Origin: Epiperipatus broadwayi
Lineage: Eukaryota; Onychophora; Udeonychophora; Euonychophora; Peripatidae
NCBI GenBank assembly: GCA_028023455.1
Contig: JAQFVV010006722.1
Coordinates: 188,001-252,000 of the forward strand
Direction of reading: 5' to 3'
Length of the DNA: 64,000 nt
Below the pieces are notes generated by a model. It was not told the origin of the DNA and did not search any database. It saw nothing but the letters and a program-made list of their open reading frames with translations. This document shows, piece after piece, positions 1 through 11,441 of this stretch. The number at the start of each line of letters is the position of its first letter. The first letter of the stretch is position 1. A program made the translations under genes and the position numbers.

Positions 1-606
1 CAGTCTGAACGGATTTAAGTCTCGCACAATAACCAAAACCAGATTTTGTCTTTGTGAGCCCTCGCAAAGCTTTGTGAGTCCCCTTTGTTTCATATATATA
101 TATATTTAATAATAAGTTTGTTTATACATCAAATTTATTTTCTACAATATAATATTCATTGTATATACAAAGAATCTAGTATCAATAATAGCATCTCGTT
201 TCTACGCGTGCGATCTTTGTTGAAAACCAAGACAGTAATGCCCCCCCCCTCCACTACCTTTTTTTCTTCAGGTAATCATCCAATTCTGTTGGTAAATCAG
301 TCTCTCGTAATTCTTATCTATCGATTAAAGTAAGGATAGAAACCATTCAAATTCTAAGCAGTCTTCAGATCCTCACTTCCCGACAACTGGTCAGCCTGAT
401 GAGTACTGCCAGCTCCTTCATTGCCCTCACAGCATGCTATTTAAAGGCTGTTTACGTGTAAGTTCATGATGACGATTTTATTAATTTATTGTGTTTCAAT
501 TACACAATTTAATTATATAAAAGAATCATATAAAAATTATAATATAATTTTTTAACTGAGAATTTTAAATAAATTGTGTTAAGAAGATAGCAAACAATAG
601 CAAACC
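1..606. other. AT-rich stretch, no supported gene
   Basis: The stretch has low-complexity AT runs, a short C run near 241-249 and short spurious reading frames. I see no domain, RNA gene or repeat that I can name. It ends at the 5' target-site duplication of the first SINE. Confidence 0.5.
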
Positions 607-619
607 ACCTCCAATTAAT

Positions 620-712
620 CAAGAGTTGGTGGCGTAGCAGTTAGCGTAGCTGCCTTCCAAGCAGCTAGCCCGGGTGTACTTCCGGTCAACGCATTTGACA
701 TATGAAAAAAAA
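620..712 (+). mobile_element. tRNA-derived SINE copy 1 (Gly-TCC-like head)
   Basis: The head reads like tRNA-Gly(TCC): a D-arm region with GTTGGTGGCGTAGC, an anticodon arm whose loop is CTTCCAA (anticodon TCC), and a degenerate T-arm. It is followed by TTTGACATATG and an A-run. An 11-bp direct repeat, ACCTCCAATTA, flanks it at 607-617 and 715-725. That is a target-site duplication from reverse-transcription-mediated insertion. The acceptor and T stems carry mismatches, so a functional tRNA gene is unlikely. The same family occurs seven more times in the window. Confidence 0.85.
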
Positions 713-725
713 GGACCTCCAATTA

Positions 726-2365
726 GCATCAATTATTATCGCTTGATCGTAATACTCTATTTTCTAGTAAGTTAACTAGCTTTCAGACAAGGTATTAGCA
801 CATATGAGTATATTTTATAAAATCAAAAGTTGTTTCTTGGTTTAATAAGCTTGAAGGTATGAGATCGATTTCGGATGTCACGGAAATATTTATAAATAAA
901 GTGTGAATTTTTTAATCCTTTTCAAGATTAATTGATGCTTCCTGAAAGCTTTAATGAACAAGAAAATCCTTCAATGATTACTAAATTAGTGCCACGAGTT
1001 GTTTAGTGTTAAATAGAAAATAAACATTCTTTATAAATGTACTTATAAAAAACTATGCGGTAAAGCTATTTTTTAAAATAATAATGGCTTTATATATGTT
1101 TAAAATTATAATTCAACTTAAAAAAAGGCATAATTTTTATGGTTTCTGAATATTGTGTCGATTATGCACATATTTGGAGGGTAAAGGTCCTAGATTATTT
1201 GGGTTGTCAGATGAATGTCGATGGCAGAATATAAAAATTTAAAAAATACGATTATAATATGATATGAGTGCGTAAAAATGTCTTACTTCAATGAGCTCAA
1301 AGCCTATGGTGACCTTTATGTAATAATGATGAGTGTATTTATCCATCTGGTTTGTGACGTATGATTCAATTTCTTCAGGAACTTAATAGATTGTTTTTTT
1401 TATCTTTGGTTATGGCCATGATCAAAATATGTAGAAATCATTTGTGTGTACACATATGTATATATAATACATAGTTTTTTACTATTTGCACTTTTTGTTA
1501 TGTTTATAATTAAATGATAAACTTTTGAGGAATAAGAAATAATTAAATAATTGTAATAGAATAAAAATAAACAACATAGACTCAACTCATTTAGTATATA
1601 CAGCTAATTAAGTGTAATGATTAAATAAGAAAATGATGTCAACCATAGAATCTAACCTAAAAAAAGTTTGATGGCAAGATGGTCACGATAAAGATTCTTA
1701 TAATAGAACAAGTAAAAATAAGTGATTTTAAGTATTTTGATAACGCAATAAATGTAAATAATTAAAAAGTCTAGAAAACAAAAACAACAGTTTCTTCACT
1801 TTTGTGGTATTATTTCATGATTCTTTAAAAAAAATGCTTGAGAATATTAAAATATAATAATAATAATAATAAAAACCATGATGTACAATTAAAAATACCA
1901 GTGGAGAAAGACAAATAAAGCATCAATAATAAACAATATTGTAAAAGAAATAATAACACAACACATGCACACACACATACACACAAATAAATCTATTGGA
2001 GGGAATAACTAATAGAAATCATAAAGAATTGTAGTAAATTATAATTCAAATGAAAACCAAAAGTTATGTCTGAAAAAAATGAAATACTAATTTTTGAGAT
2101 TGGCACAGTGTTGATAATAATTTTTGTTTTATAAAAAAAATAACTAAGTAGATTTAATGCAAATTGAGTAGTTGTGTACACTTTTTGCATTTTTGACAAA
2201 GACAAGTTCACCAATGAAATACTTGATTATTATTCATATTCATTTTCCATTATATGTATCTTCTTTAAAAAAAAATTATTTCTTATTTATTAAACGATGT
2301 TTCACATGTTATAAAAAATGTCACACTATCTGTTTTCATATATATATACATATCGTGTATGTGTG

Positions 2366-2402
<37 letters not shown>

Positions 2403-3819
2403 AACCTTGTGTCCAATGGTAAATATCCATTTGTCATGCTAAAAACTAGGATTTGAATCCAAGTCAAGTGGATTTTGACATTTTTTTCCAACAGCTTTAA
2501 TATCTGTACCCAGCCATATTTATTTTAAGCAGAGGGTAAAAGAATGATTTTAAAATGTTTAAACTGTCATCATTCAACAATTACCAAATTTGATAAGTTT
2601 TGCTTTCTAACTTCACTGTTCCTATATGAGAGATGGTTAAAGAGTCCTTTACTCTAAATTGTGCTCTTTAAAGCCTGTTTTATCTTTCAACATATGTACA
2701 TTTGTAATTAAGATAATACTAACTACTTTTTATATTTTTTTTATATTTTTCTCTTTCTTCTATCTTCTTATTTCCTCTCTCTTTTTTAACTTTTTTTTTT
2801 TTTTGCTTTCTCTTTCTCTTTTTTTTTAAAAGCATTCTATATTAAAATTATTACTGATAATGTTATACCATCTGAGTGAGTACATGATGAGTTATTTAAA
2901 TATTGCAACATTTTTATCACTTTTTTAAAATCCTTTCAGATAGTTTTTTTTAATCGCAATTTTTGAAATCAAAATTAGTGGGTTTTTTTTTTTTGTGATT
3001 CTTCACTTAAAAACAGTTCATAGGGCCATCTAACAAAAAAATATTATATAAACTTTATATTATACATTCTATTTGATAATATTATCTAAATATTTCATTT
3101 TATTTTAATGTTTAAAATGAATAATTTGTTGCAGTAATAGAAAAATTTGATATATTTTTAAACAATTTTATACATTGTCATGCAGTATTTTCCATCAATT
3201 TTAAATTTCTGTGAATATTTCTAGACAAAATTTTATAGCAATGGGATTTACAAATTCTGTATTACAGAATAAACTTATTATTATAAACATATATGTAAAA
3301 AAAATTATGTGCAAAATATTATATAAATATTTGATAGTTTAATAATATTTTTTTTTTAGCATTTTTTATATTGATGAAGTTTGTAAGACCTTATAAAATC
3401 AGAACATATACAATTAAATTATCAAATTTAAAGAGATATTTATTGATAAATGTACAATTCAATTGTAAACATTGAATCAACATATCTCACCAATAATTTT
3501 TTAACAAGAACCTTAAGTACCATAATTTTAAATTCAAAATTTCAAGCTTATACTAAAGCCAACAACATTTATATCATAAAAAAATGATATTGATAACAAG
3601 TTGTCATGACTATTCATGAATTAGGACTGAAAAAACTGCCAACAATTTTCTGGATTAGGAAACAAATAGTGTACTGAATTTCTCTCAAACCAACTCTCCC
3701 AATCTTAGTTGTTTTTTTAATTATCTGATAAATTTATTTTCCAAGAATATCTCATGATAGTAGGCAAAATTGTAAAAACATAGACTGAAAAATCATTAAT
3801 AAATCTTCTCACTACATGT
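726..3819. other. AT-rich stretch, no supported gene
   Basis: This holds A/T homopolymer tracts, an (AT)n run near 2371-2398 and a pyrimidine-rich stretch near 2740-2830. Around 2400-2460 there is a tRNA B-box-like fragment (GGATTTGAATCC), possibly the relic of an old SINE. The small reading frames on both strands have low-complexity products typical of random AT-rich DNA. Confidence 0.45.
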
Positions 3820-4092
3820 ATGCCCCCTAGTGTAGACTTTAGTAATCAATAGTTGACAGATGATAGTGCTTATTGAATCCCTATTCAGTGCTATTTTATT
3901 TAATATCCCTGGACTAGTTTCTAAATTATATTTTAATCTGTGAGGAGTTTTGGATCTTGAATCAATGCATCAGGATCTTTGGCTCTATAGCACTTTTTTT
4001 TCTAAAAGTCAGCTAGTCTGGGGATAGAAATTTATTAAGCACTATCATCTGTCATCTAATGATTTCTAAAGATTACTCTAGGTGGCACAAAT
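3820..4092. repeat. Family A palindromic repeat, copy A1
   Basis: The left part is a minus-oriented family A copy. The right part (from about 4010, starting CTAGTCTGGGGATA) is a plus-oriented copy truncated at the hammerhead cleavage region. Shared landmarks are the GAAACTAGTC block, the TGGGGATA-like block, TTGATTACT and the GGTGGCAC end. The two copies lie as an inverted pair centred near 3990. The left arm has a decayed hammerhead core. Confidence 0.65.
3902..3955 (-). ncRNA. Decayed hammerhead-like motif, family A copy A1
   Basis: Read on the minus strand, the GAAACTAGTC block and parts of stem I (ATCCAAAACTCCTCA upstream, CAGGGATA downstream) are present. The CTGATGA box is degenerate (CAGATTA) and stem II is lost. 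It is surely inactive and is listed as a member of the family. Confidence 0.45.
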
Positions 4093-4526
4093 ATGGTGCA
4101 AAAAAAAATAAAATTCTGCTGATGAACAGCATAGTGCAAATTGATCTCATGTGAAGTTATAATTCACAATTAGTTGATGATTTATTTGACTTGAGATGTA
4201 TAAATTTAAGATCTATTTTCCTCAGTTATAATTTCTATTTTGGCACTAATATATTTCTTGCTTATATGGTCATCGAACATTAGAGTACCAATACGATTGA
4301 CTGGACACAACAACTTTTCACAAATGTCCAAACTGAGAATTATTTTTATTTTCCTCAGCTGGGATATAATCTATGAATCTTTAGCCCTTGAGTAATGTTC
4401 TTGTAATATAAAAGTTACTTATACAGCTGGAAAATAATATATAAATCTTTAGTTTTTGCATAGTCCTTAAACCACTAAAATGTTACACGATCACTATTTC
4501 CTATGCTTACACAAATGTTTAAATCA
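4093..4526. other. AT-rich stretch leading into family A copy A2
   Basis: There is no gene. Around 4460-4525 the sequence resembles the distal part of family A also found near 35190-35240 (AACCACTAAA, then ATGCTTACACAA). The repeat therefore probably extends further out than the palindromic core. Confidence 0.4.
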
Positions 4527-4650
4527 ATAGCAAACTCTCCTATAGTAGTGCCACCTAGTGTAAGCTTTAATAATCAATGGATGCACCCATTGATTACTAA
4601 GACTTGTACTGGGTAACATTACTGTGTAGAGAGCTTGCTATTGATGATGA
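4527..4650. repeat. Family A palindromic repeat, copy A2 (no ribozyme)
   Basis: The left arm (4527-4583) and right arm (4585-4645) are inverted copies of the family A end. AGCAAACTCTC, GTAGTGCCACC and TAATCAATGG on the left match CCATTGATTACT, GGGTAACATTACTG and GAGAGCTTGCT on the right. The centre is TGGATGCACCCA. This copy lacks the hammerhead part, so it is an end-to-end remnant. Confidence 0.65.
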
Positions 4651-5612
4651 GTACTGTTCTTGGACTGAAACATTCCTTAGCTTTGTGTTACCAAAGGTAA
4701 TTAACAGATAATATTTAATCATTATTTTTCCTGTAAATACGTTGTGCATACTACTAGGAGATTTGAAATATTTTAATTCCTGAAAGAGTATTCTCATTAG
4801 ATGTTAATCATCTATTTCTGCTGAAAAGTTTTCATTTTTGTATAAATATGACAATGTTGTGATTTTTGCATATTTATAACAATTGCAAAAGCAGAACTTT
4901 TATAAACCCAAAGTGTTTACCTAAAAAGAAACTTAATTGTATTTTCTTAATAAAATATTCTATTTGTTAAAATTTTTTGATCTTTTTTGCATTGTTTGCA
5001 AAAATATTTAGAAATCTATTTCTTATGTACTTGAATATAATGCTTTTATATTCCTTTATTTTTACTTACATTTTAAACTGATCTGCAGTCTTTATCAGAA
5101 TTATTACTCTGCACAATTTGAAACAATTGATACAGCATCCAACCTGAGATCAGAAGGACTAAGGTTCAATTCTGTTGTTCACAGTTCTGGCATTTGAAGT
5201 TTTTGTGAACTCCTGAGAAATAAAGCCATTAATATTTTTTAAATCAGAATTATTGTTTAATTTTGCTTTAATAAAAATTAAAATGCAACAATTCTGGTGA
5301 AAAGTTTAGTAAAGTTGAAATTGTAAGTAAAATAAAGCAATATAAAAGCATTTCATTGAAATACACAAGAATAGGATTTTTGTGTGTGTGTTTTTGAAAT
5401 ATAGTTTTTCCAAAAAGGAAGAAATCTTCTGATCACTATAATAATTTTTAATTTAATAATTCATATGAAATTTTAATTTTAATATAAATAAAATGATTGT
5501 TTATTTGATGTTAGTAATATCACACTGGATTACAGTTTATTGCCTTTTTATAATTATTTGTAATAACAAATCTCAAATAATAAATGTTTAAATAGTGCTA
5601 ATGGACCATTAT
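4651..5612. other. AT-rich stretch, no supported gene
   Basis: I see no gene. A short tRNA-like stretch near 5125-5190 includes a B-box-like GGTTCAATTCT and may be an old SINE relic. Confidence 0.4.
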
Positions 5613-5637
5613 ATTTGGTTTATATATATATATTTCC

Positions 5638-5742
5638 ATATGTTATAGCATTGTCCAGAAGGCAAACCCACAACAACCGACTGAAACCAACCGCTTGCTT
5701 GCAAGGTAGCTGCACTGACCTCTTGGCTAACAACGCTTGACT
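5638..5742 (-). mobile_element. tRNA-derived SINE copy 2 (long head, TGC anticodon loop)
   Basis: On the minus strand it starts CAAGCGTTGTTAGCC, with a D-arm like GCCAAGAGGTCA, an anticodon loop CTTGCAA (TGC), an extended variable region, and the family tail (AATGCTATAACATATG). A 13-bp imperfect target-site duplication lies at 5613-5625 (ATTTGGTTTATAT) and 5743-5755 (ATTTAGTTTATAT). It belongs to the longer subfamily, which has about 20 extra bases between the anticodon and T arms. Confidence 0.8.
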
Positions 5743-5949
5743 ATTTAGTTTATATTTAGCATAAAAAAATCAATAAATTTGAAAACTATAAATTTTCTTA
5801 GCATTTTATATGCAAGAGTTTAACTTTTCTAGTTTGCTAATAGTAGTAGATTGTGAAGCAAAAAATAATATTTATTTTACAATTCAGAGTGACATCTTTG
5901 AAATAACAACATTAAATTCTTACTTTATCAATGAAAAAATATTACACAA

Positions 5950-7770
5950 TGCATGCATTAAATTTTAGGCAATTGCTCTAAGCAACTGAGCTATTCTCTC
6001 AAAGGCAATAGGTAGTAAAAATTTTACATAGTTATATATGAGGGTTGTTTCAATTCCTTCTGAATCCTTCAATTTTTTTTGTACAAATTCTTCTACATCA
6101 ATTTTTTTCTAATAGCAAGGTTAGTTAGAGGCTTCCACACATTGTTTATTGCCATACTGGTTGAGTTATATGATTATTTGCCATTGTCATATGAGCAGCT
6201 TTTTTGAATTTTCTTTTTTGCACTTTTTCCTCTCTATTTAATATTTTTGTATTTTTTCAATTAAACATGTTCATTAATATATATGTGCTCTGCTATTGTA
6301 GATGCATCTGTTTTTTTTAACTATTGTATGACAGGTTTTAACAATATACTTATTTCCTCATTTACATAGTTTTTTATAGATGTGGCTTTTATTCTTCAGC
6401 ACTTCCAGTTTATGTTTGGTAAAAGTAAAAATTCCCTCAAAGAGTAGCATGGCTTTGGAAAGCTGTTTTATTGTTATATTGACTGCAGATTTTCTTTAAT
6501 TTGTCTGCCATTCTTGGTATGTATGAATACACTATTTTTTAATGTCTTTGTATTGTTTATTAAAGGTTTTTTTGGTAACTGCTGATAGATAACCATTCTT
6601 TTGAGAGTTTATTCTATGTAAACATTTTCTTCTTCCAAATTACTGGTTTTTGAACAAACTTCCTTTGCTCTGTTTCATAGTGTTGGTATAATTCCTCATT
6701 TGTACTTCTGGTATGATTGGACATATATGATAAAAATTTACCAGTGTGTGTTGGTTTCCTATACACTGTTGCTTTTACTTTGTTCTAAAGAAGTCGTGTC
6801 ACAAGAACATCAAAGAATTCCAATTTTTGTTCTCATTCTGATTCCATTATGAATTGAAGGAGATATATTGTTGTTATGCATCCAGAATGACTGTAATTGT
6901 GTCTCACCATGTAGCCATACCACAAATGTATCATTAACATAGTGTAACCATACTTTAGGTGGACATGGAGTAGCATTTATGGCTGTGGTTTCAAGTTCTT
7001 CCATGAAAATGTATTTGTCAGCAAGGGTGAGCCCATTGGTATCCCTTGATTTTTGTTGGAAGAATTTTAAAATATATTGACAGTATGTTGTTGATATGCA
7101 GAACATTAAAAATTCCATACCATCAATAGGTAGAGTTGTTCTAGTTTGTAGACTACTACCATCATATAACCTTTTCCAACCAATAGACAATTCCTCATCA
7201 CATGTTACATTTTTAAATAGACTTTACACATCAAAGCTTCACAATATGTCAATTCTTTCCATTTTCAAGTCCCTGACTAATTCTACAAAGTATTTATAAT
7301 CCCTGATGAAGAATTGTGCCCTGTATGCCAATGTACTAAGAACTTTAAGAAGAAATCTCAAAATATTTTGACATCGTGAATTTCTAGAACTAGCAATAGG
7401 CTTTTATAAAACATTGTCTTTATGGATTTTAGGCAGTTCATATAGATGAGAAATTTTGATGACATATGGAGTCAAATTTTTTTTCTGAATCACTGAAATA
7501 TCTGTGATGCTTCCAGAGTAATGCTTGTAATCTTACCTCTATATTTGGAATTGGATAATTTGCTACATTTTGTATTAGCCTGCTGTGAGAAGTCCTATTT
7601 TGTTATCATAATTAGTTTTATTTATTACAACTGTAGTATTAACTTTGTCAGCAAGAAGAATGTTTATAGATGTATCCTGTTTGAGAGATTTAATAGCTTT
7701 CCTCTTTTCATATTAACTGAGGGAGTTCCCCCAAAATTGCTTTTAAAAAAAGCATTTGAATTACTCTGAA
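5950..7770 (-). pseudogene. Penelope-like retroelement copy, decayed (reverse transcriptase part)
   Basis: A minus-strand reading frame at 6810-7190 keeps the PLE reverse transcriptase core. It has a region like FCISTTYCQYILKFFQQK, then YIFMEELETTAI, then the catalytic motif as WLHYVNDTFVVW (YVDD changed to YVND), then LQSFW and ISPSI. Upstream in minus sense (7600-7720) is the RT N-terminal part. Its 3' end near 5960-6010 has a tRNA A-box-like segment (TAGCTCAGTTGCTTAGAGC), shared with the copy at 8170-9905. The loss of one catalytic aspartate, frameshifts and stops make it nonfunctional. It lies head-to-head with the plus-strand copy. Confidence 0.8.
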
Positions 7771-8169
7771 GAATTAAAAAGACACTTCTAATATAATAAA
7801 AGCAATTCTTATTTCTGGCTAAATATTAAATTATGTTTAAAAATAAATAACTAAGATTCATTTTATAAATTTCATGATTAAAAATCATAAAAGTAATATT
7901 GAAGCTTATTTGTATAAAAATGAAATCAAAATGATCTAAATTAATATAAAGTAAATTGTATTCTATTCAGTTTTTAAAAGGTATTGTTTTTATTGAGAAA
8001 TATTTTAAACAGAATTTTTTTTTTTAATATAGATCAAATGCTAAAAACTCATTAAATATAGAATCAAAGAAGTAAGAAAAATCAACCAATAAACAGCCTG
8101 AGAGAAATCAGAAGTAGAAATCAAACATTTTATGTTCATGAAAGGAAAGCTATTAAATCTCTCAAATAA

Positions 8170-9905
8170 AATATATCTATAATGATTCTTCCTGCTGAAA
8201 AACATAACCCTACAGTTGTAATAAATAAAACTAATTATAATAATAAAAAACATAGATTGGCCAATACAAAAAGTAACAAAAATCCAATTCCCAATACAGT
8301 AATAAAATTACCAGCATTACTCCAAAAGCATCACAGGTATTGCAATGATTCACAAAAAAAGAAAATAACTTCACATTTTATCAAAATACCTCATTTATAT
8401 GGTGCATCTAAAATCCATAAGTAGAATGTTTCATTAAGATGTCTATTGTTAGTTCTAGAAATTCATCAAGTTAAATTTTGTCAAGATTTCTAAGCACTTT
8501 GTATAATTAGTCAGGGACATGAAAATAGAAAGAACTAACATATTGGGAAGTTTTGATGTGGAAAATCTATTTCCAAATGTACCATGTGATGATAAATTGT
8601 ATTGTATGGGAAAAGTTACATGGTGATAATAGTCTACAAACTAGAAATCTATTTATTAATAAAACTGAATTATCAATGTTCTGCATAACAACATACTTTC
8701 AATATAACTCAGAATTCTTCCAAAAAATCAAAGGATGACCATGTAATCACCACTGCTACCTTTTCTGAGCAACATTTACGTGGAAGAACTTTAAACCACA
8801 TCTATAAATACTATTTTATGTCTGCCTAAAGTGTGGCTTCACTATGTTGATGATACCTTTGTGGTATGGTCACATGGTGAGGTGCAATTGCAGTCATTCT
8901 GGACACATATCAACAATATATCTCCTTCAATTAAATCCACAATGGAATCAGAACAAGAACAAAAATTGGCATTCTTAAATATTCTTGTGACAAGACTCCT
9001 TCAGAGCAAAGTAAAACCAACTGTGTATAGGAAACCAATATACATTGGCAAGTACTTGGCATACATATCCAATTATACCAAAAGCACTAAACATGGATTT
9101 ATATTATCACTATGGACAAAGAAAGTTTGTTTAGAAACTAATGATTTGGAAAATTAAAAGATTTACATAGAATAAACTCTCATGAAGAAAGGTTATCCAT
9201 CAGCAATAATCAAGAAAATCTTTAATAGACAAACAGATACCAAAAGAAAAACCAATTATTGGTACTATATCAGGAATGGCAGACAAGTTAAAGAAAATCT
9301 GCAGTCAATATAACATTAGAACAGCTTTCCAAAGCTTTATGATACTTCAAGAAATTCTTACTTCTACCAAACTTAATCTGTAAGTGCTGAAGAACAAAAA
9401 CTGCATCTATGAAATAACGTGAATGTGGAAGAAAATATATTGGTCAGACCTGGTGCCCGGTTGAACAGCAATTGAAAGAACACAAAGAATGGTTAAAAGG
9501 GATAAAACAGAGATGTGTCTACATTAGCAGATCAGTATGATATATTAATGGATACATTTAATTGGGAAAATACAAAAATATTGAATAAAGAGGAAAAGGT
9601 GCAAAGAAGAAATTTATGGAAGCTGATCATGTGACAATGGCAAATAATCCTATGAGTCAATTCAGTGGGACAATGAACAATGTATGGAATCTCCAATTAA
9701 CTTTGCTCTTAGAAAAAAATAATAACAAAAATTGAAAAATTTGGGAGGATTTAAACAAAACAAGTTGGAGTCAGGAGGATTTGAAGTAACCCTCATACAT
9801 AAATAAATAAATTTTCTATTATCTGTTACCTTTGATAGAATAGCTCAATTGGTTAGAGCATTTGCCTTAAATTTGATATTCAAGAATCTAAAGGTGTGAG
9901 TTCAA
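8170..9905 (+). pseudogene. Penelope-like retroelement copy, decayed (RT plus GIY-YIG)
   Basis: Domains in order: the RT N-terminus at 8182-8424 (ILPAEKHNPTVVINK, ending LYGASKIHK, the PLE LYGLPKIHK motif). Next is a degenerate palm region at 8553-8740 (TYFQYNSEFFQ). The catalytic motif is WLHYVDDTFVVW at 8831-8870, with the YVDD aspartates intact, followed by the thumb-like segment to 9157. A GIY-YIG endonuclease start lies near 9423-9495 (CGRKYIGQTWCP, then QLKEHK). Frameshifts and stops separate these blocks. The 3' end near 9840-9905 carries a tRNA-like segment (TAGCTCAATTGGTTAGAGC and later GTGAGTTCAAC). Upstream of the RT the 5' part is missing. Confidence 0.85.
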
Positions 9906-10717
9906 CTTCTATGCAAATACTGTCACTGTCAGGCCAGCGATACCTGAAGAAGAGTTGAAAATACTACTACTCAAAACATTGTGTCATTACTAATCTGTAT
10001 TGTCAATTTATGCATTATTAGTAACAAGTTGTTTGTATTTAAAAAGTTACAATTTTTTATACATGCGACATGAAAATAGTCCAACATATGATTACATCTA
10101 AAATTAATATTTATTTAAATTTTCAGTAGAGTTATGTTTTATGATGAAGAATAGAAGAGAAGGATTGTTGTTAAAATCTGTAAAATTCACAAATCCAAAA
10201 AGTCCTAAAAATAAGGATTTGAGATTGATGATTGTCAACATATACTATTATTTTAAAAATATTAACTTTATTTTTAAATAAACAATACCATTCACTAGTG
10301 GGACTTTTTCAGCACTCTATTTAAGTGTTAATTTGTTTTTTTTTTACCTCAAGAATAATTAGTTTTGTTTAAAACTTAAAGCTTTTAATAATTTCTTAGT
10401 TTATGAATTGTGAAATAAAAAAGAAAGCAAAAATTATCAGGGCCAAGTTTTTATTAAACACATAGTTCTCGGTATTGTTTAGGTGTGAACTGTTTTCATG
10501 TATTTATATATGGACAACAATTTTCTTATTCTTATAAATCTTTGACATAGAAAATGAATGTAATAACATTTAATGTACATACATATTTTTTAAAAAACAA
10601 TTCTTTAGATAGTTTATGTTTATCACCAATAACTACTTGCAAACAAATATGGCCATTTTTAACTCCAAGAAAAAAAAATACTACTATTAACCTAAAGTTG
10701 TATTTGGTGATGATGAA
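9906..10717. other. AT-rich stretch, no supported gene
   Basis: This contains AT-rich sequence with short spurious frames. I recognised no repeat or domain. Confidence 0.4.
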
Positions 10718-11240
10718 CTACAAATATATCCACAAGTAGAATACATCGGTCCAATAATGCTGTTTTTTAACTTCTTTTGTAGAAAACATTTTCCCCCTGA
10801 AATGCTTAAACATTATGTCTAATTGTAGTTCTCCAATGTATTCCATTGTTTGCCACTTCTTATTAATAGCAACAATTGGCATTTCTTTGAGATAATCTTT
10901 ATAACATAAATTGGGTCTACCTACTCCATAAAAACTATGCTCAGGTTTATCATAAATCATCTTTTTTGGAAATCTCATATTTTTTATTCATTTTAAATGT
11001 CTAGTTCAATGAAGATATGGTTTTATAATTGTAGATTCTATACTATCACATTCAAAAAATTGAAGAGCACATTCTTTGGTCTTAGGATTTTGTTATGTTT
11101 TTAAAATTTTATGGAGTATCTCTAAATGAAACTTCTCTAATGCCTTTATGATAGCTAAATAGGATATCCAAATCTCATTGCTCAACAATAATTGCAATAG
11201 TTATTTTACAGTGATGACATTACCTTTTAATTTATAAAAA
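10718..11240 (-). pseudogene. LINE C-terminal domain relic
   Basis: The minus strand reads, with in-frame stops, SNEIWISYLA, then FFECDSIESTIIKPYLH, then RHLK and MRFPKKMIYDKPEHS, then GVGRPNLCYKDYLKE. This order (SIES, then LRWAGH-like, then RIPKxxxYGEL, then GRPKLRYKDxxKxDL) is the conserved post-RT tail of many animal non-LTR retrotransposon ORF2 proteins. The last 86 codons remain open; upstream is interrupted. The RT and endonuclease domains are absent here. The PLE reading frame on the other strand begins about 200 bp away. Confidence 0.75.
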
Positions 11241-11441
11241 GCAGCATTTCATCATCATAAGTGATTGTTTTATACTTATTTATTTTTTACTCTTCTGACC
11301 CAATCATTAATATTACATTCTTTAAATATAGCATGACATGAATTTTAATAATACCTTTATGTTATTAAATTGCATTAAGTTGGTGATAAATTATTTTTGA
11401 ATTGGTAGAAATGGAATCCAGAATGAAGCAATATTTTATTT

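Noticed and set aside
7096-7299. Plus-strand open frame over the PLE RT
   Set aside because: It is the antisense shadow of the minus-strand PLE reading frame.
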